From Oscillatoria nigro-viridis PCC 7112 (GTDB lineage: Bacteria; Cyanobacteriota; Cyanobacteriia; Cyanobacteriales; Microcoleaceae), in the NCBI RefSeq assembly GCF_000317475.1, contig NC_019729.1:1130501-1194500 (forward strand): DNA of 64,000 bases. Reading direction: 5' to 3'. Below the pieces are notes generated by a model. That model was not told where the DNA came from. It saw only the letters and a list, made by a program, of their open reading frames with translations, and did not search any database. The translations under genes were made by a program, and so were the position numbers. Shown here in pieces: positions 56,766 to 64,000 of the stretch (positions are counted from its first letter, which is position 1; each line of letters opens with the position of its first letter).

Positions 56766-58055
56766 ATGGATAAACGCTTTTTTAGTTTTTTTAATTTAAC
56801 GGAAGACCAGGCGATCGCCCTTTTAGATACGCCCCAAGCTGAAATCGGCGAAGAGGATTCCCGCTACATAGCTGCTTCCCACTTGATCAATTTCTCAAGT
56901 GATCGATCGATCGCAGCACTGATGCGAGCAGTACAACAAACCGATCCGGTGCTGGAAAACCGGATTGTGCGCCGCAAATCGGTGGAAACCTTGGGAAGAC
57001 TGCAAGCTGTGCAAGCATTGCCGGTGATTCGCACCTGTCTGGCCGATGATGACTGCTACACGGTGGAAAATGCCGTTTGGGCGATCGGCGAAATTGGCAC
57101 TCAAGATGCCGATATTTTAGCAGAAGTTGCTCAATTGCTCGACAAACCGGGACAAACCTACCGGGTAATTATCCACACCCTGACTAAATTAGATTATCAG
57201 CCAGCCGTAGCCAGAATTCGCAGATTTGTCGATGATATTGACCCGCCGACTGCTAGTGCTGCGATCGCCGCAATTTGTCGCTTAACCAGAGACTTTTCTC
57301 AAATGGGAAAAGTTGTCGCGATGTTGCAACACAAAAATGTCCTCGGGCGCAGATTATCTATTCAGGATTTGATAGATGCGCGTTACTACGATGCAATTCC
57401 AAATATTGCCAGATGTCCGGTATCTTTAGTCTTTCGACTCAGAGGAATTAGAACGTTAGCAGAAGCAGGAATTGCTGACAAATTCCTGACCTTTGCTAAC
57501 ATTAAACCATATTTGGAACAAACATTAAGAGACTATCCAGCAGATTTAGATCTAGTGCATAGTTATGAAAAATTACCAGACTTACCGTTTTTGATTCGCC
57601 AATTATACGAAACAGATTTTGGACGTTGCTATTTAGCAGCTAAAACGATACTTGAAAATTACTCAGAGGATGCACCAGCCGCCCTGTTTGCTACCTTTGC
57701 TGAAGAAGCAAATAATGACTATGGAGCGCATTTTCATGTGGTAAAATTGTTTGGTTGGTTAAAACATTCTCCAGCCTGCGATTTGTTATTGGAAGCTTTG
57801 CATCACCCCCAACCCCAGTTTCAGAAATCCCGTGCGGCGGCGGCGATCGCCCTGGGGGAACTGGGAGAACAACGTGCTATTCCAGAATTGAAAGCCTGTC
57901 TGGAAACTAAAATCTGGGATTTGAAGTATGCTGCATTAATGGCACTAGAAAAACTTGGTGATGTCAGCGGTTATGAAATTGCTGGGGCCGACCAAGATTG
58001 GTTGGTTAGAGCTAAAGTAGATGCTCATACTTGTGTAACATCCGAATTATCTTAA
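56766..58055 (+). CDS. cpeY: Phycoerythrobilin lyase subunit CpeY
   Basis: 429 residues from ATG 56766 (MDKRFFSFFNLTEDQAIALL), with E/F-type HEAT repeats (VENAVWAIGEIGTQDADILA, RAAAAIALGELGEQRAIPEL). CpeY attaches phycoerythrobilin to Cys82 of CpeA and works with CpeZ. The position after cpeBA is the canonical cpeBAYZ order. Confidence 0.93.
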   Translation: MDKRFFSFFNLTEDQAIALLDTPQAEIGEEDSRYIAASHLINFSSDRSIAALMRAVQQTDPVLENRIVRRKSVETLGRLQAVQALPVIRTCLADDDCYTVENAVWAIGEIGTQDADILAEVAQLLDKPGQTYRVIIHTLTKLDYQPAVARIRRFVDDIDPPTASAAIAAICRLTRDFSQMGKVVAMLQHKNVLGRRLSIQDLIDARYYDAIPNIARCPVSLVFRLRGIRTLAEAGIADKFLTFANIKPYLEQTLRDYPADLDLVHSYEKLPDLPFLIRQLYETDFGRCYLAAKTILENYSEDAPAALFATFAEEANNDYGAHFHVVKLFGWLKHSPACDLLLEALHHPQPQFQKSRAAAAIALGELGEQRAIPELKACLETKIWDLKYAALMALEKLGDVSGYEIAGADQDWLVRAKVDAHTCVTSELS

Positions 58056-58137
58056 TAGGGCATAGGGCATAGGGCATAGGGCATTGGCCCGCGCAGGGCA
58101 TAGGGCATACCTCACCACGCTTGAGAACCGCCATAAG
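58056..58137. repeat. MITE-like family B, right half
   Basis: GGGCATA tandem units followed by CATACCTCACCACGCTTGAG and CCGCCATAAGCAG match the core and right end of family B. The left end is missing, and the element runs directly into a family A copy. Confidence 0.5.
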
Positions 58138-58235
58138 CAGTTCTACATTTAAATTGTCTGTTAAAAAAAATCCCCGTCTTGTGGGGTGGGCGTCCCGCCC
58201 GCCCTGAATATACAATTTAAATGCGCGACAGCTTA
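58134..58235. repeat. MITE-like element, family A copy 2
   Basis: The same ends and GC-rich core as the copy at 9189-9291 (TAAGC...ATTTAAATTGT, GGGTGGGCGTCCCGCCCGCC). It lies between cpeY and cpeZ and is followed by AACTGTC heptamers. Confidence 0.6.
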
Positions 58236-58288
58236 CAACTATCAACTGTCAACTGTCAACTGTCAACTGCTATAAAACCCCAAAAACC

Positions 58289-58903
58289 ATGACAACAGAT
58301 GCTTTCTTTGAACAACTAAAACACCCGAATCCTCATCTGCGCGATCGGGCAATGTTTGAAATTGCCGATTCCCGCGATGAAAATACAATTTCTCGACTCG
58401 TGGGCATTTTAGATGAAGAAGATGTCACCTATCGTCGGGCGGCCGTAAAAGCCTTGGGCGTGATTGGTGAAGATGCCGTGCCATCGGTGGTGGACGCATT
58501 GTTAAACAGTGATAATGTGACTGTGCGAGGGAGTGCGGCGAAGGTATTGGCACAAATTGCGATTAATTATCCAGAGTTGCCGTTCCCTGAAGCGGGCTTG
58601 CAGGGATTAAAAAAGGCGATCGACGATCCGAATCCTGTGGTTAATATTGCTTCAGTGATGGCATTGGGGCAGATGGGTTCAAGAGCTTTTGAGATTTTGG
58701 TGGAGTCGCTGAAAACAACGGATAATGTGGCAGTACAGGTGGCGATCGTGAATGCTCTTGCTTCTGTGGGCGATCGACGTTGTTTAGAAGTTCTGACCAC
58801 ATTTGCCAATGATGAATCGGTGGATTCCTATGTGCGGGAATCAGCCACAAGTTCTTTATCGCGGTTGGATTTGGTGATGAATTATAAGCGTGCAGATAGT
58901 TAG
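58289..58903 (+). CDS. cpeZ: Phycoerythrobilin lyase chaperone subunit CpeZ
   Basis: 204 residues of HEAT repeats (TYRRAAVKALGVIGEDAVPS, TVRGSAAKVLAQIAINYPEL), matching CpeZ in length. It partners CpeY in alpha-subunit chromophorylation and acts as a chaperone. Insertion of repeats has widened the cpeY-cpeZ spacing to 233 bases. A decayed copy of its 3' end is at 40502-40632. Confidence 0.9.
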   Translation: MTTDAFFEQLKHPNPHLRDRAMFEIADSRDENTISRLVGILDEEDVTYRRAAVKALGVIGEDAVPSVVDALLNSDNVTVRGSAAKVLAQIAINYPELPFPEAGLQGLKKAIDDPNPVVNIASVMALGQMGSRAFEILVESLKTTDNVAVQVAIVNALASVGDRRCLEVLTTFANDESVDSYVRESATSSLSRLDLVMNYKRADS

Positions 58904-58966
58904 ATTTAGTGAGATTTTTAGGCTCGCTCTCGATCGCACACAGCACTTGCAGCCAACAAAGCGCGG

Positions 58967-59311
58967 TTAGAGTTGACGCAATCTGTCGAGCTTTTTTAAC
59001 TGTTGTGACTGTTCTTGCAATCGAGTTTCGAGCCTCTGACACACAAGTTCGCATAAATCAAAAATCATCGGGTCAGTGATTTGATAGTAAACACTGACTC
59101 CCTGCGGCTGCCGTTGAACGATGCCTGCCTGGGTCAAAATCTTGAGGTGCTTGGAAACATTGGCTTGCCCCAGCCCTGTTTCTTGAATGATTTCAGTGAC
59201 ATTTTTAGCATTATTTTTGAGCGCGCACAGCACTTGCAACCGGCTCAGGTCTGATAAAACTTTGAAGTAGTCAGCAATCTGAGCGAGAGCGGAAACTGGG
59301 ATTTGAGACAT
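58967..59311 (-). CDS. ArsR-family regulator (BigR/SqrR-like)
   Basis: 114 residues from ATG 59311 (MSQIPVSALAQIADYFKVLS); an ATG at 59338 would add nine non-conserved residues. The winged helix has NVTEIIQETGLGQANVSKHL. Cysteines at 29, 87 and 91 fit a thiol-based switch, and the divergent operon handles persulfide and sulfite, so a reactive-sulfur sensor is the best guess. It is divergent from the operon with a dyad between. Confidence 0.82.
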   Translation of the reverse strand: MSQIPVSALAQIADYFKVLSDLSRLQVLCALKNNAKNVTEIIQETGLGQANVSKHLKILTQAGIVQRQPQGVSVYYQITDPMIFDLCELVCQRLETRLQEQSQQLKKLDRLRQL

Positions 59312-59352
59312 AAGGACGAGTGAATTAATTTTGAGCAAGGCTTGCTTTATCG

Positions 59353-59376
59353 AATATACTACTATATAGTAATATT
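59353..59376. promoter_or_regulatory. AT-rich dyad, candidate ArsR operator
   Basis: The near-palindrome around ATACTACTATATAGTAATAT occupies the short space between the divergent ArsR gene and the dioxygenase operon, the expected place for repressor binding. Confidence 0.6.
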
Positions 59377-59403
59377 ATCAGCAAACTAGATGGTAGGAGA
59401 CTG

Positions 59404-60111
59404 ATGGCTATGCTGTTTCGTCAACTTTTTGACCGGGAAAGCAGTACCTATACTTATCTGATAGCCGATCGCGCTTCCGCAGAAGCCCTATTGGTCGATT
59501 CAGTGTTGGAACAGGTTGAGCGAGATCTCAAATTGCTGAAAGAACTGGGTTTGACATTGCGTTATTGCTTGGAAACTCATGTTCATGCCGATCACATTAC
59601 CAGTGCATCTCAACTGCGGGAATTAACAGGCTGTGTGAGTGTGGTTCCAGCCCAAGCACAGGTTAACTGTGCAGACCGTTTTATCTACCCAGGGGAAACG
59701 CTACAGGTTGGAACGGTGGAAGTGAAGGCGATCGCCACGCCAGGGCACACAGATAGCCACATGGCATACATCGTCAATGGAACTCACTTGCTGACCGGGG
59801 ATGCGTTATTGATCCGTGGCTGTGGACGCACGGATTTTCAAAGCGGGGACGCCGGAACCTTGTTTGATTCTGTCACTCAAAGATTATTTACCTTGCCTGA
59901 TTCTACCTCGATCTATCCAGGACACGACTATCGCGGGCAAACTGTTTCTTCCATTGAGGAAGAAAAACGCTGGAACCCTAGGTTTACAGGGCGCAGCCGG
60001 GATGAGTTTATTGAATTTATGAATGCACTGAATCTGCCCAACCCTCAAAAAATGATGGAAGCTGTGCCAGCTAATGAACGGTGTGGCAACCTAACCTCAA
60101 TTTCTGCCTAG
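59404..60111 (+). CDS. Persulfide dioxygenase-like MBL-fold protein (ETHE1 type)
   Basis: 235 residues. The metallo-beta-lactamase motif THVHADHIT (His59, His61, Asp63, His64) and ATPGHTDSH, TGDALLIRGCGRTDFQ and YPGHDYRGQTVSS are the ETHE1 family pattern: a mononuclear iron enzyme oxidising glutathione persulfide to sulfite. The next genes handle sulfane sulfur and export sulfite or a related anion, which supports the call. Confidence 0.9.
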   Translation: MAMLFRQLFDRESSTYTYLIADRASAEALLVDSVLEQVERDLKLLKELGLTLRYCLETHVHADHITSASQLRELTGCVSVVPAQAQVNCADRFIYPGETLQVGTVEVKAIATPGHTDSHMAYIVNGTHLLTGDALLIRGCGRTDFQSGDAGTLFDSVTQRLFTLPDSTSIYPGHDYRGQTVSSIEEEKRWNPRFTGRSRDEFIEFMNALNLPNPQKMMEAVPANERCGNLTSISA

Positions 60112-60142
60112 ACCTTCGATCTATTTTATTTGGAGTACAACT

Positions 60143-60694
60143 ATGACACTGACTAACGATTCTCAACTTCAAGAAATTGATGCTCAAACCTTGAAACAAT
60201 TGCTTGAGGAAAACGCCGTAACTTTAGTGGATGTTCGGGAAGCTGCCGAATATGCAACTGAACGTATTCCCGGCGCAAAATTGCATCCACTTTCACAGTT
60301 CGATCCACTTCAATTACGACCGTCTGCAGGACAAAAACTCGTTCTCTACTGTCAATCGGGAAATCGCTCTGCCAAAGCCGCCAGAAAATGTTTAGACGCA
60401 GGATTCAATTCTGTGATTCATCTGCGTGGCGGAATTCCTACTTGGAAGAATGCAGGCTATCGCATTGAAAAAAGTCAAAATGCGCCGATTAGCTTGTTTC
60501 GACAGGTGCAGATTGTTGCAGGCTCATTGGTTGTGCTGGGAACAGTTTTAGGGGTGTTTGTCTCACCTAATTTTTTACTTCTGAGTGGATTTGTGGGTGC
60601 TGGCTTAGTGTTTGCTGGAATCACTAACACCTGTGCGATGGGAATGCTACTGGCAAAGTTACCTTACAACCAACAAGCCGGAAATAAATCATGA
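60143..60694 (+). CDS. Rhodanese with C-terminal membrane region
   Basis: 183 residues: a rhodanese domain (about 10-110) with catalytic Cys70 in LYCQSGNRSA and a C-terminal DUF2892-like pair of membrane helices (about 120-175). It probably moves sulfane sulfur at the membrane between persulfide dioxygenase and exporter. Its stop codon overlaps the next start (ATGA). Confidence 0.9.
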   Translation: MTLTNDSQLQEIDAQTLKQLLEENAVTLVDVREAAEYATERIPGAKLHPLSQFDPLQLRPSAGQKLVLYCQSGNRSAKAARKCLDAGFNSVIHLRGGIPTWKNAGYRIEKSQNAPISLFRQVQIVAGSLVVLGTVLGVFVSPNFLLLSGFVGAGLVFAGITNTCAMGMLLAKLPYNQQAGNKS

Positions 60695-61575
60695 TCTGGA
60701 TAATTGGACATTTCCTGGCAGTTTGCATTGGTGTGAGTTTAGGCTTGTTGGGCGGTGGTGGTTCTGTGCTAGCACTGCCTGTGCTGGTTTATGTGATGGG
60801 TGTGGCGCCTAAACCTGCGATCGCCATGACTTTGATTATTGTCGGGACTGTTAGCTTGTTGGGCAGCATTCCCCACGGGCGGCGCGGTAATCTTAATCTC
60901 AAAACCGCAGTTATTTTTGGAACTGCAACCATGTTGGGGGCTTACCTCGGTGCAAGAATTGCCACGCTGCCGTTGATTACCAGCGCATTCCAGATGACCC
61001 TATTTGGATTGTCGATGCTGATTGCTGCAGGCTTGATGATTTATCGCACCACCTTGTCAAAGAACGTATCTAGTAAGGATGATATAGAGGCTATCCAGTA
61101 TGTCAAACCTGTTTGCAAATACTGCTGGCTATGGCTGATGACTGAAGGGATTGCAGTAGGGATTTTGACAGGATTAGTCGGTGTGGGGGGCGGGTTTGCG
61201 ATCGTCCCTGCCTTGGTTTTATTGGGAAACGTACCCATGCGACAGGCGATCGGGACTTCTCTGCTAATTATTGCGTGTAATTCGGTCGCGGGTTTGCTAG
61301 GTTATTTAGGGCATATTTCCTTAGACTGGAATCTCACGGTTTCATTCACCTTTTTAGCTGGATGCGGAACGGTGATGGGGGCTTATCTTGCACAGTTTAT
61401 TCCAGCGCAACAACTTCAAAAAGGGTTCGGTTACTTCCTGCTATTAGTCGCCACATTCGTATTAGTCCAAAATCGTGATAGCTTACAGGGAATCAAAAAG
61501 TCATCTGCTGACGGGCCACCTCACAACGCACTTTCTGCAGACGGACGGGAGATGTCGGCTGTGATGCCGAGGTGA
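60691..61575 (+). CDS. TauE/SafE-family sulfite/anion exporter
   Basis: 294 residues with about eight membrane helices and two copies of the family motif (SLGLLGGGGSVLALPVLVY and GLVGVGGGFAIVPALVL). Members export sulfite, sulfoacetate or related anions. The overlap with the rhodanese gene makes export of the sulfite formed by the dioxygenase the likely job. Confidence 0.9.
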   Translation: MIWIIGHFLAVCIGVSLGLLGGGGSVLALPVLVYVMGVAPKPAIAMTLIIVGTVSLLGSIPHGRRGNLNLKTAVIFGTATMLGAYLGARIATLPLITSAFQMTLFGLSMLIAAGLMIYRTTLSKNVSSKDDIEAIQYVKPVCKYCWLWLMTEGIAVGILTGLVGVGGGFAIVPALVLLGNVPMRQAIGTSLLIIACNSVAGLLGYLGHISLDWNLTVSFTFLAGCGTVMGAYLAQFIPAQQLQKGFGYFLLLVATFVLVQNRDSLQGIKKSSADGPPHNALSADGREMSAVMPR

Positions 61576-61608
61576 TCTGCCGCCACTCCTCTTAGCCCTG
61601 AGCTCGCG

Positions 61609-61731
61609 ATCGCCATACCCCATACTTCAAAATTACCATAAGGTCGATCGCCTTTCAATTCAATGCGATCTCTTAGTTTCTCGGGTTATTGTTATGCCAA
61701 GAGTGCGATGTTTGTCAAGGGCGATCGCGCC
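61609..61731. repeat. Dispersed repeat family C, copy 2
   Basis: Diverged copy of 40131-40258 (ACCATAAGGTCGATCGCCTT; GTTATTGTTATGCCAAGAGT). It directly follows the TauE gene. The gap 61576-62051 otherwise holds the hairpin below and no gene. Confidence 0.6.
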
Positions 61732-61750
61732 GAGCACCGACACGATCGAG

Positions 61751-61813
61751 AGGACACGGCAGTGTCCTTGGACTACCGCGATTAATTGTAGTCCAAGGGC
61801 ACTGCCGTGTCCT
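61751..61813. repeat. 26-bp-arm hairpin
   Basis: AGGACACGGCAGTG and CCTTGGACTAC with their complement form a long stem with one mismatch and an 11-base loop. There is no T run; it resembles the other dispersed long hairpins. Confidence 0.65.
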
Positions 61814-62051
61814 GGTTGTGGGTAATATTAATTCCGATGCTACCGGATTTGATATGAGGTATCATATTTACAGTGTAACTGATAGCTAGACTTGATAATT
61901 AAGAACTAAATCAAGTGCAAAAAATTCATAAAAATGAAGAGAAATAGAGGCGTACAGAAGCAATTGCACCCAGATTTTTCCACGATGTCTATTCATCAAT
62001 ACAACTGATTTTTGTCTGTTTAGGACTACGGGAAATACCAATAACAACTAC

Positions 62052-64000
62052 TCATCTGGTTTGTCTTTGCAAAGCCAATTTTTGATAGTTCTGTCGAATA
62101 GGAATCTGAATGATGAACTCTGCCCCCTGACCGGGATGAGAAACACATTTCAACTGTCCCCGGTGTTTTTCTACCACAATCTGGTAGCTGATTGACAGCC
62201 CCAGACCGGTGTTCTTCCCTACGGGTTTCGTGGTGAAGAAGGGGTCGAACAGCCGCCGGTTCACTTCCTCTGTCATACCGGGGCCATTGTCGCAAATGCG
62301 AATCACAACAAATTGGGGACTTTTCCGGGTTGGGTCGAGGTTGGGGGAATCCACCTCAGCCGAAGAAACTGTAGAGCTTTCCGCAAGGGGGGGATTGGAA
62401 ATCGGGGATTTTTCTTCTTCCCCATACCCCACTGAGGTGCGAATTGCGATCGCCCGCGGCCCCCTTTGGTCATTGAGAGTGTCAATCGCATTCGCCAGTA
62501 TACTTACAAACACCTGGTTCAGTAGGCCGGCAGAGCACTCCACCAGCGGCAGCGGGCCGTACTCTTTAATGATTTGAATAGCAGGCTGGTCTAATTTGGC
62601 TTGCAGTCGGTGCTGCAAAATCAGTAGGGTGTTATCGATGCCCTCATGGATATCGACCTCTTTCATTTCCGCTTCATCCAGTCGCGAGAAGTTTCGCAGG
62701 GAGAGGACAATTTTGCGAATTCGGTCTGCCCCCACCTTCATCGAATCCAGCACTTTGGGTAAGTCTTCCATCAAGAAATCTAATTCGATTGCCTCAATAT
62801 CCTCAACAATTACTGCTGTGGGATGGGGGTATTGTTCTTGATAGAGTTTCACCAGTCCTAGTATGTCTTCACAATAAGTCCTGACGTGACTCAGGTTGCC
62901 ATATATGAAGTTAATCGGGTTATTGATTTCGTGGGCCACCCCTGCCACCATCTGTCCGAGGGAGGACATTTTCTCAGTCTGAATGAGCTGGGTCTGGGTG
63001 CGCTTGAGTTCTTCAAAAGAAAGCTCTAGTTGTTCGGCTTGTTTTTTTAATTGCGCTTCTGATATTCGCAGAGCTTGCTCTATCTGCACGCGATCGCGAA
63101 TTTCCTGGCTCAGGAGCAGATTTTTTTCATTTAATTCCTGCGTCCTCTCTTCCACTTTATGCTCTAAAGTCCGGCTGTAATCTTCTAATTGCTCATTGGC
63201 TTGTTTCAGGCTGTCAGTCGCCTCAGACAAATTGGCATATAGTCGGGCATTTTCCAGGGAAATCGCCGCTTGAGAACAGATCGCGGTTAAAACTTCCAGG
63301 CGATCGGGAGTAAACGCACTCCTTGTCAGATTATTTTCCAAGTAAAGCAGACCAATGAGCTTTCCTTTATGGACGACCGGCATACATAAAACTGACTTGG
63401 GTTGGGCGTTAACAATATAGCTATCCCTGGTAAAAATTCCCTCCTGACTTGCATCATTTAATACCACATTTTTCTGAGTTCGCGCCACATAATTTAGTAT
63501 AGAAAACGGCAATTTCTGACTCGTTTCTATGGGTGTGGATTGCAGCACTAATACCTCATTATTATCTATGCTTGCCGTCCCTTCTACCACCAGTTGACCA
63601 TCTTTTTCTAAAATTAAGTAACTTTTTTCAGCCCCAGCATTCTCAATGGCAATTTTCAATAACTTAGAAAGCAGACTTTCCAGAACAATTTCGCCAGAAA
63701 TAGCTTGAGAAGATTTCATCACAGAGGCGAAATCCAGCGCCGCAAAACTCCCCGTAGTCGTCGCGCTAGTTGTCCGTGATACGTCGAGGCTGGAAGCTTC
63801 TTTAGTCAGTAGTCGCGAGAAGAATTCAGGATATTCTTCTGATAAATCCTGCACTTTTGCTTTGGCTCCCCAGCGAATATAGCCATAGTAAGCATCCGTC
63901 AAATAAATCTCTGCTATCTTCTCCCGCCCGCGACAGAAATAAAACTCGGCGGCCCGTTCATTAGCTATGGCTTCTTCATGAATGTATCCCTGTTCTCTGG
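62052..64000 (-). CDS. GAF-containing sensor histidine kinase, C-terminal part (start outside window)
   Basis: The frame continues past an internal ATG at 63902 to the window edge (EAIANERAAEFYFCRGREKI), so the start is missing. That sequence is typical of the region before the GAF domain in very large cyanobacterial kinases with an N-terminal Ser/Thr kinase and AAA-type ATPase module. Visible: GAF (about residues 60-215 of the 616 after that ATG), coiled coil, HisKA (LGQMVAGVAHEINNPINFIY) and HATPase (ILANAIDTL, CDNGPGMTEE, GLGLSISYQI). Its core is close to the kinase at 41777. Confidence 0.9.
   Translation of the reverse strand, partial: REQGYIHEEAIANERAAEFYFCRGREKIAEIYLTDAYYGYIRWGAKAKVQDLSEEYPEFFSRLLTKEASSLDVSRTTSATTTGSFAALDFASVMKSSQAISGEIVLESLLSKLLKIAIENAGAEKSYLILEKDGQLVVEGTASIDNNEVLVLQSTPIETSQKLPFSILNYVARTQKNVVLNDASQEGIFTRDSYIVNAQPKSVLCMPVVHKGKLIGLLYLENNLTRSAFTPDRLEVLTAICSQAAISLENARLYANLSEATDSLKQANEQLEDYSRTLEHKVEERTQELNEKNLLLSQEIRDRVQIEQALRISEAQLKKQAEQLELSFEELKRTQTQLIQTEKMSSLGQMVAGVAHEINNPINFIYGNLSHVRTYCEDILGLVKLYQEQYPHPTAVIVEDIEAIELDFLMEDLPKVLDSMKVGADRIRKIVLSLRNFSRLDEAEMKEVDIHEGIDNTLLILQHRLQAKLDQPAIQIIKEYGPLPLVECSAGLLNQVFVSILANAIDTLNDQRGPRAIAIRTSVGYGEEEKSPISNPPLAESSTVSSAEVDSPNLDPTRKSPQFVVIRICDNGPGMTEEVNRRLFDPFFTTKPVGKNTGLGLSISYQIVVEKHRGQLKCVSHPGQGAEFIIQIPIRQNYQKLALQRQTR

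Noticed and set aside
61751..61813. Intrinsic terminator of the TauE operon
   Set aside because: The stem is strong but lacks a T run on either strand and lies 175 bases from the stop codon within repeat sequence.

Overview
The window comes from a filamentous, phycoerythrin-containing cyanobacterium, most likely of the Microcoleus/Oscillatoria/Tychonema type. That assignment is inferred from gene content, not from a search. The evidence is photosystem I genes (psaF, psaJ), NDH-1 subunits (ndhF, ndhD), a nearly complete phycoerythrin regulon, frequent GCGATCGC (HIP1) sites, and abundant heptameric tandem repeats and palindromic intergenic repeats.

Layout. 0-3 kb: the end of rpsA, then an IS605/IS1341-type tnpB split by a frameshift beside the remnant of another gene. 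3-8.5 kb: a 1405-residue CheB-CheR-PAS-histidine kinase-receiver protein and a HAD phosphatase. 8.6-13.7 kb: housekeeping genes (GNAT, tsaD, psaF-psaJ, a nitrilase-family amidase, ilvH) separated by repeats. 13.8-20 kb: a GGDEF-EAL c-di-GMP protein, a second broken tnpB and a quinone oxidoreductase. 20.3-26.7 kb: an accessory island on the minus strand holding a dead cytosine-5 methyltransferase and a cassette of LysM protein, beta-gamma-crystallin/CAP protein, a 1278-residue GH18 chitinase/lectin-propeller protein, and an 80-residue protein. The C-terminus of the 1278-residue protein carries the signature of a ribosome-inactivating protein (ricin/Shiga A-chain fold). This is the most unusual object in the window. 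27-37.7 kb: an asparagine-synthetase-like protein, a Ser/Thr kinase, rbcR, an NnrU/Z-ISO-like protein, a thioredoxin, ndhF and ndhD. 37.8-43.5 kb: a TPR protein, a small retropepsin-like pair with a frameshift, and a periplasmic-binding-protein/histidine-kinase pair.

44-58.9 kb is the phycoerythrin region. It holds the structural genes cpeB-cpeA, rod linkers cpeC-cpeD-cpeE, chromophore synthesis genes pebA-pebB, lyases (cpeS, cpeT, cpeY, cpeZ, a CpeS/U-type gene and a CpeF/MpeU/V-like HEAT gene), the activator cpeR, and an orphan phycobiliprotein-like gene divergent from pebA. PebA and PebB make phycoerythrobilin from biliverdin, the lyases attach it to CpeA and CpeB, the linkers stack the hexamers into rods, and CpeR switches the system on. 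A nearly perfect dyad in the cpeS/cpeB intergenic region has a look-alike upstream of pebA and is a candidate common regulatory site.

59-61.6 kb is a sulfide/persulfide detoxification unit: an ArsR-family repressor diverging from a persulfide dioxygenase, a rhodanese and a TauE/SafE exporter, with an AT-rich dyad in the shared promoter. The window ends inside a large GAF/histidine kinase gene on the minus strand.

Several genes are visibly broken: two tnpB genes, the methyltransferase, a DUF5939-like remnant, a probable aspartic protease, and 3' fragments of cpeZ and of the 158-residue phycoerythrin-region gene. Together with at least four families of dispersed repeats, this indicates an actively rearranging genome. 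All calls rest on reading the sequence and on recalled family knowledge; no database search was done.
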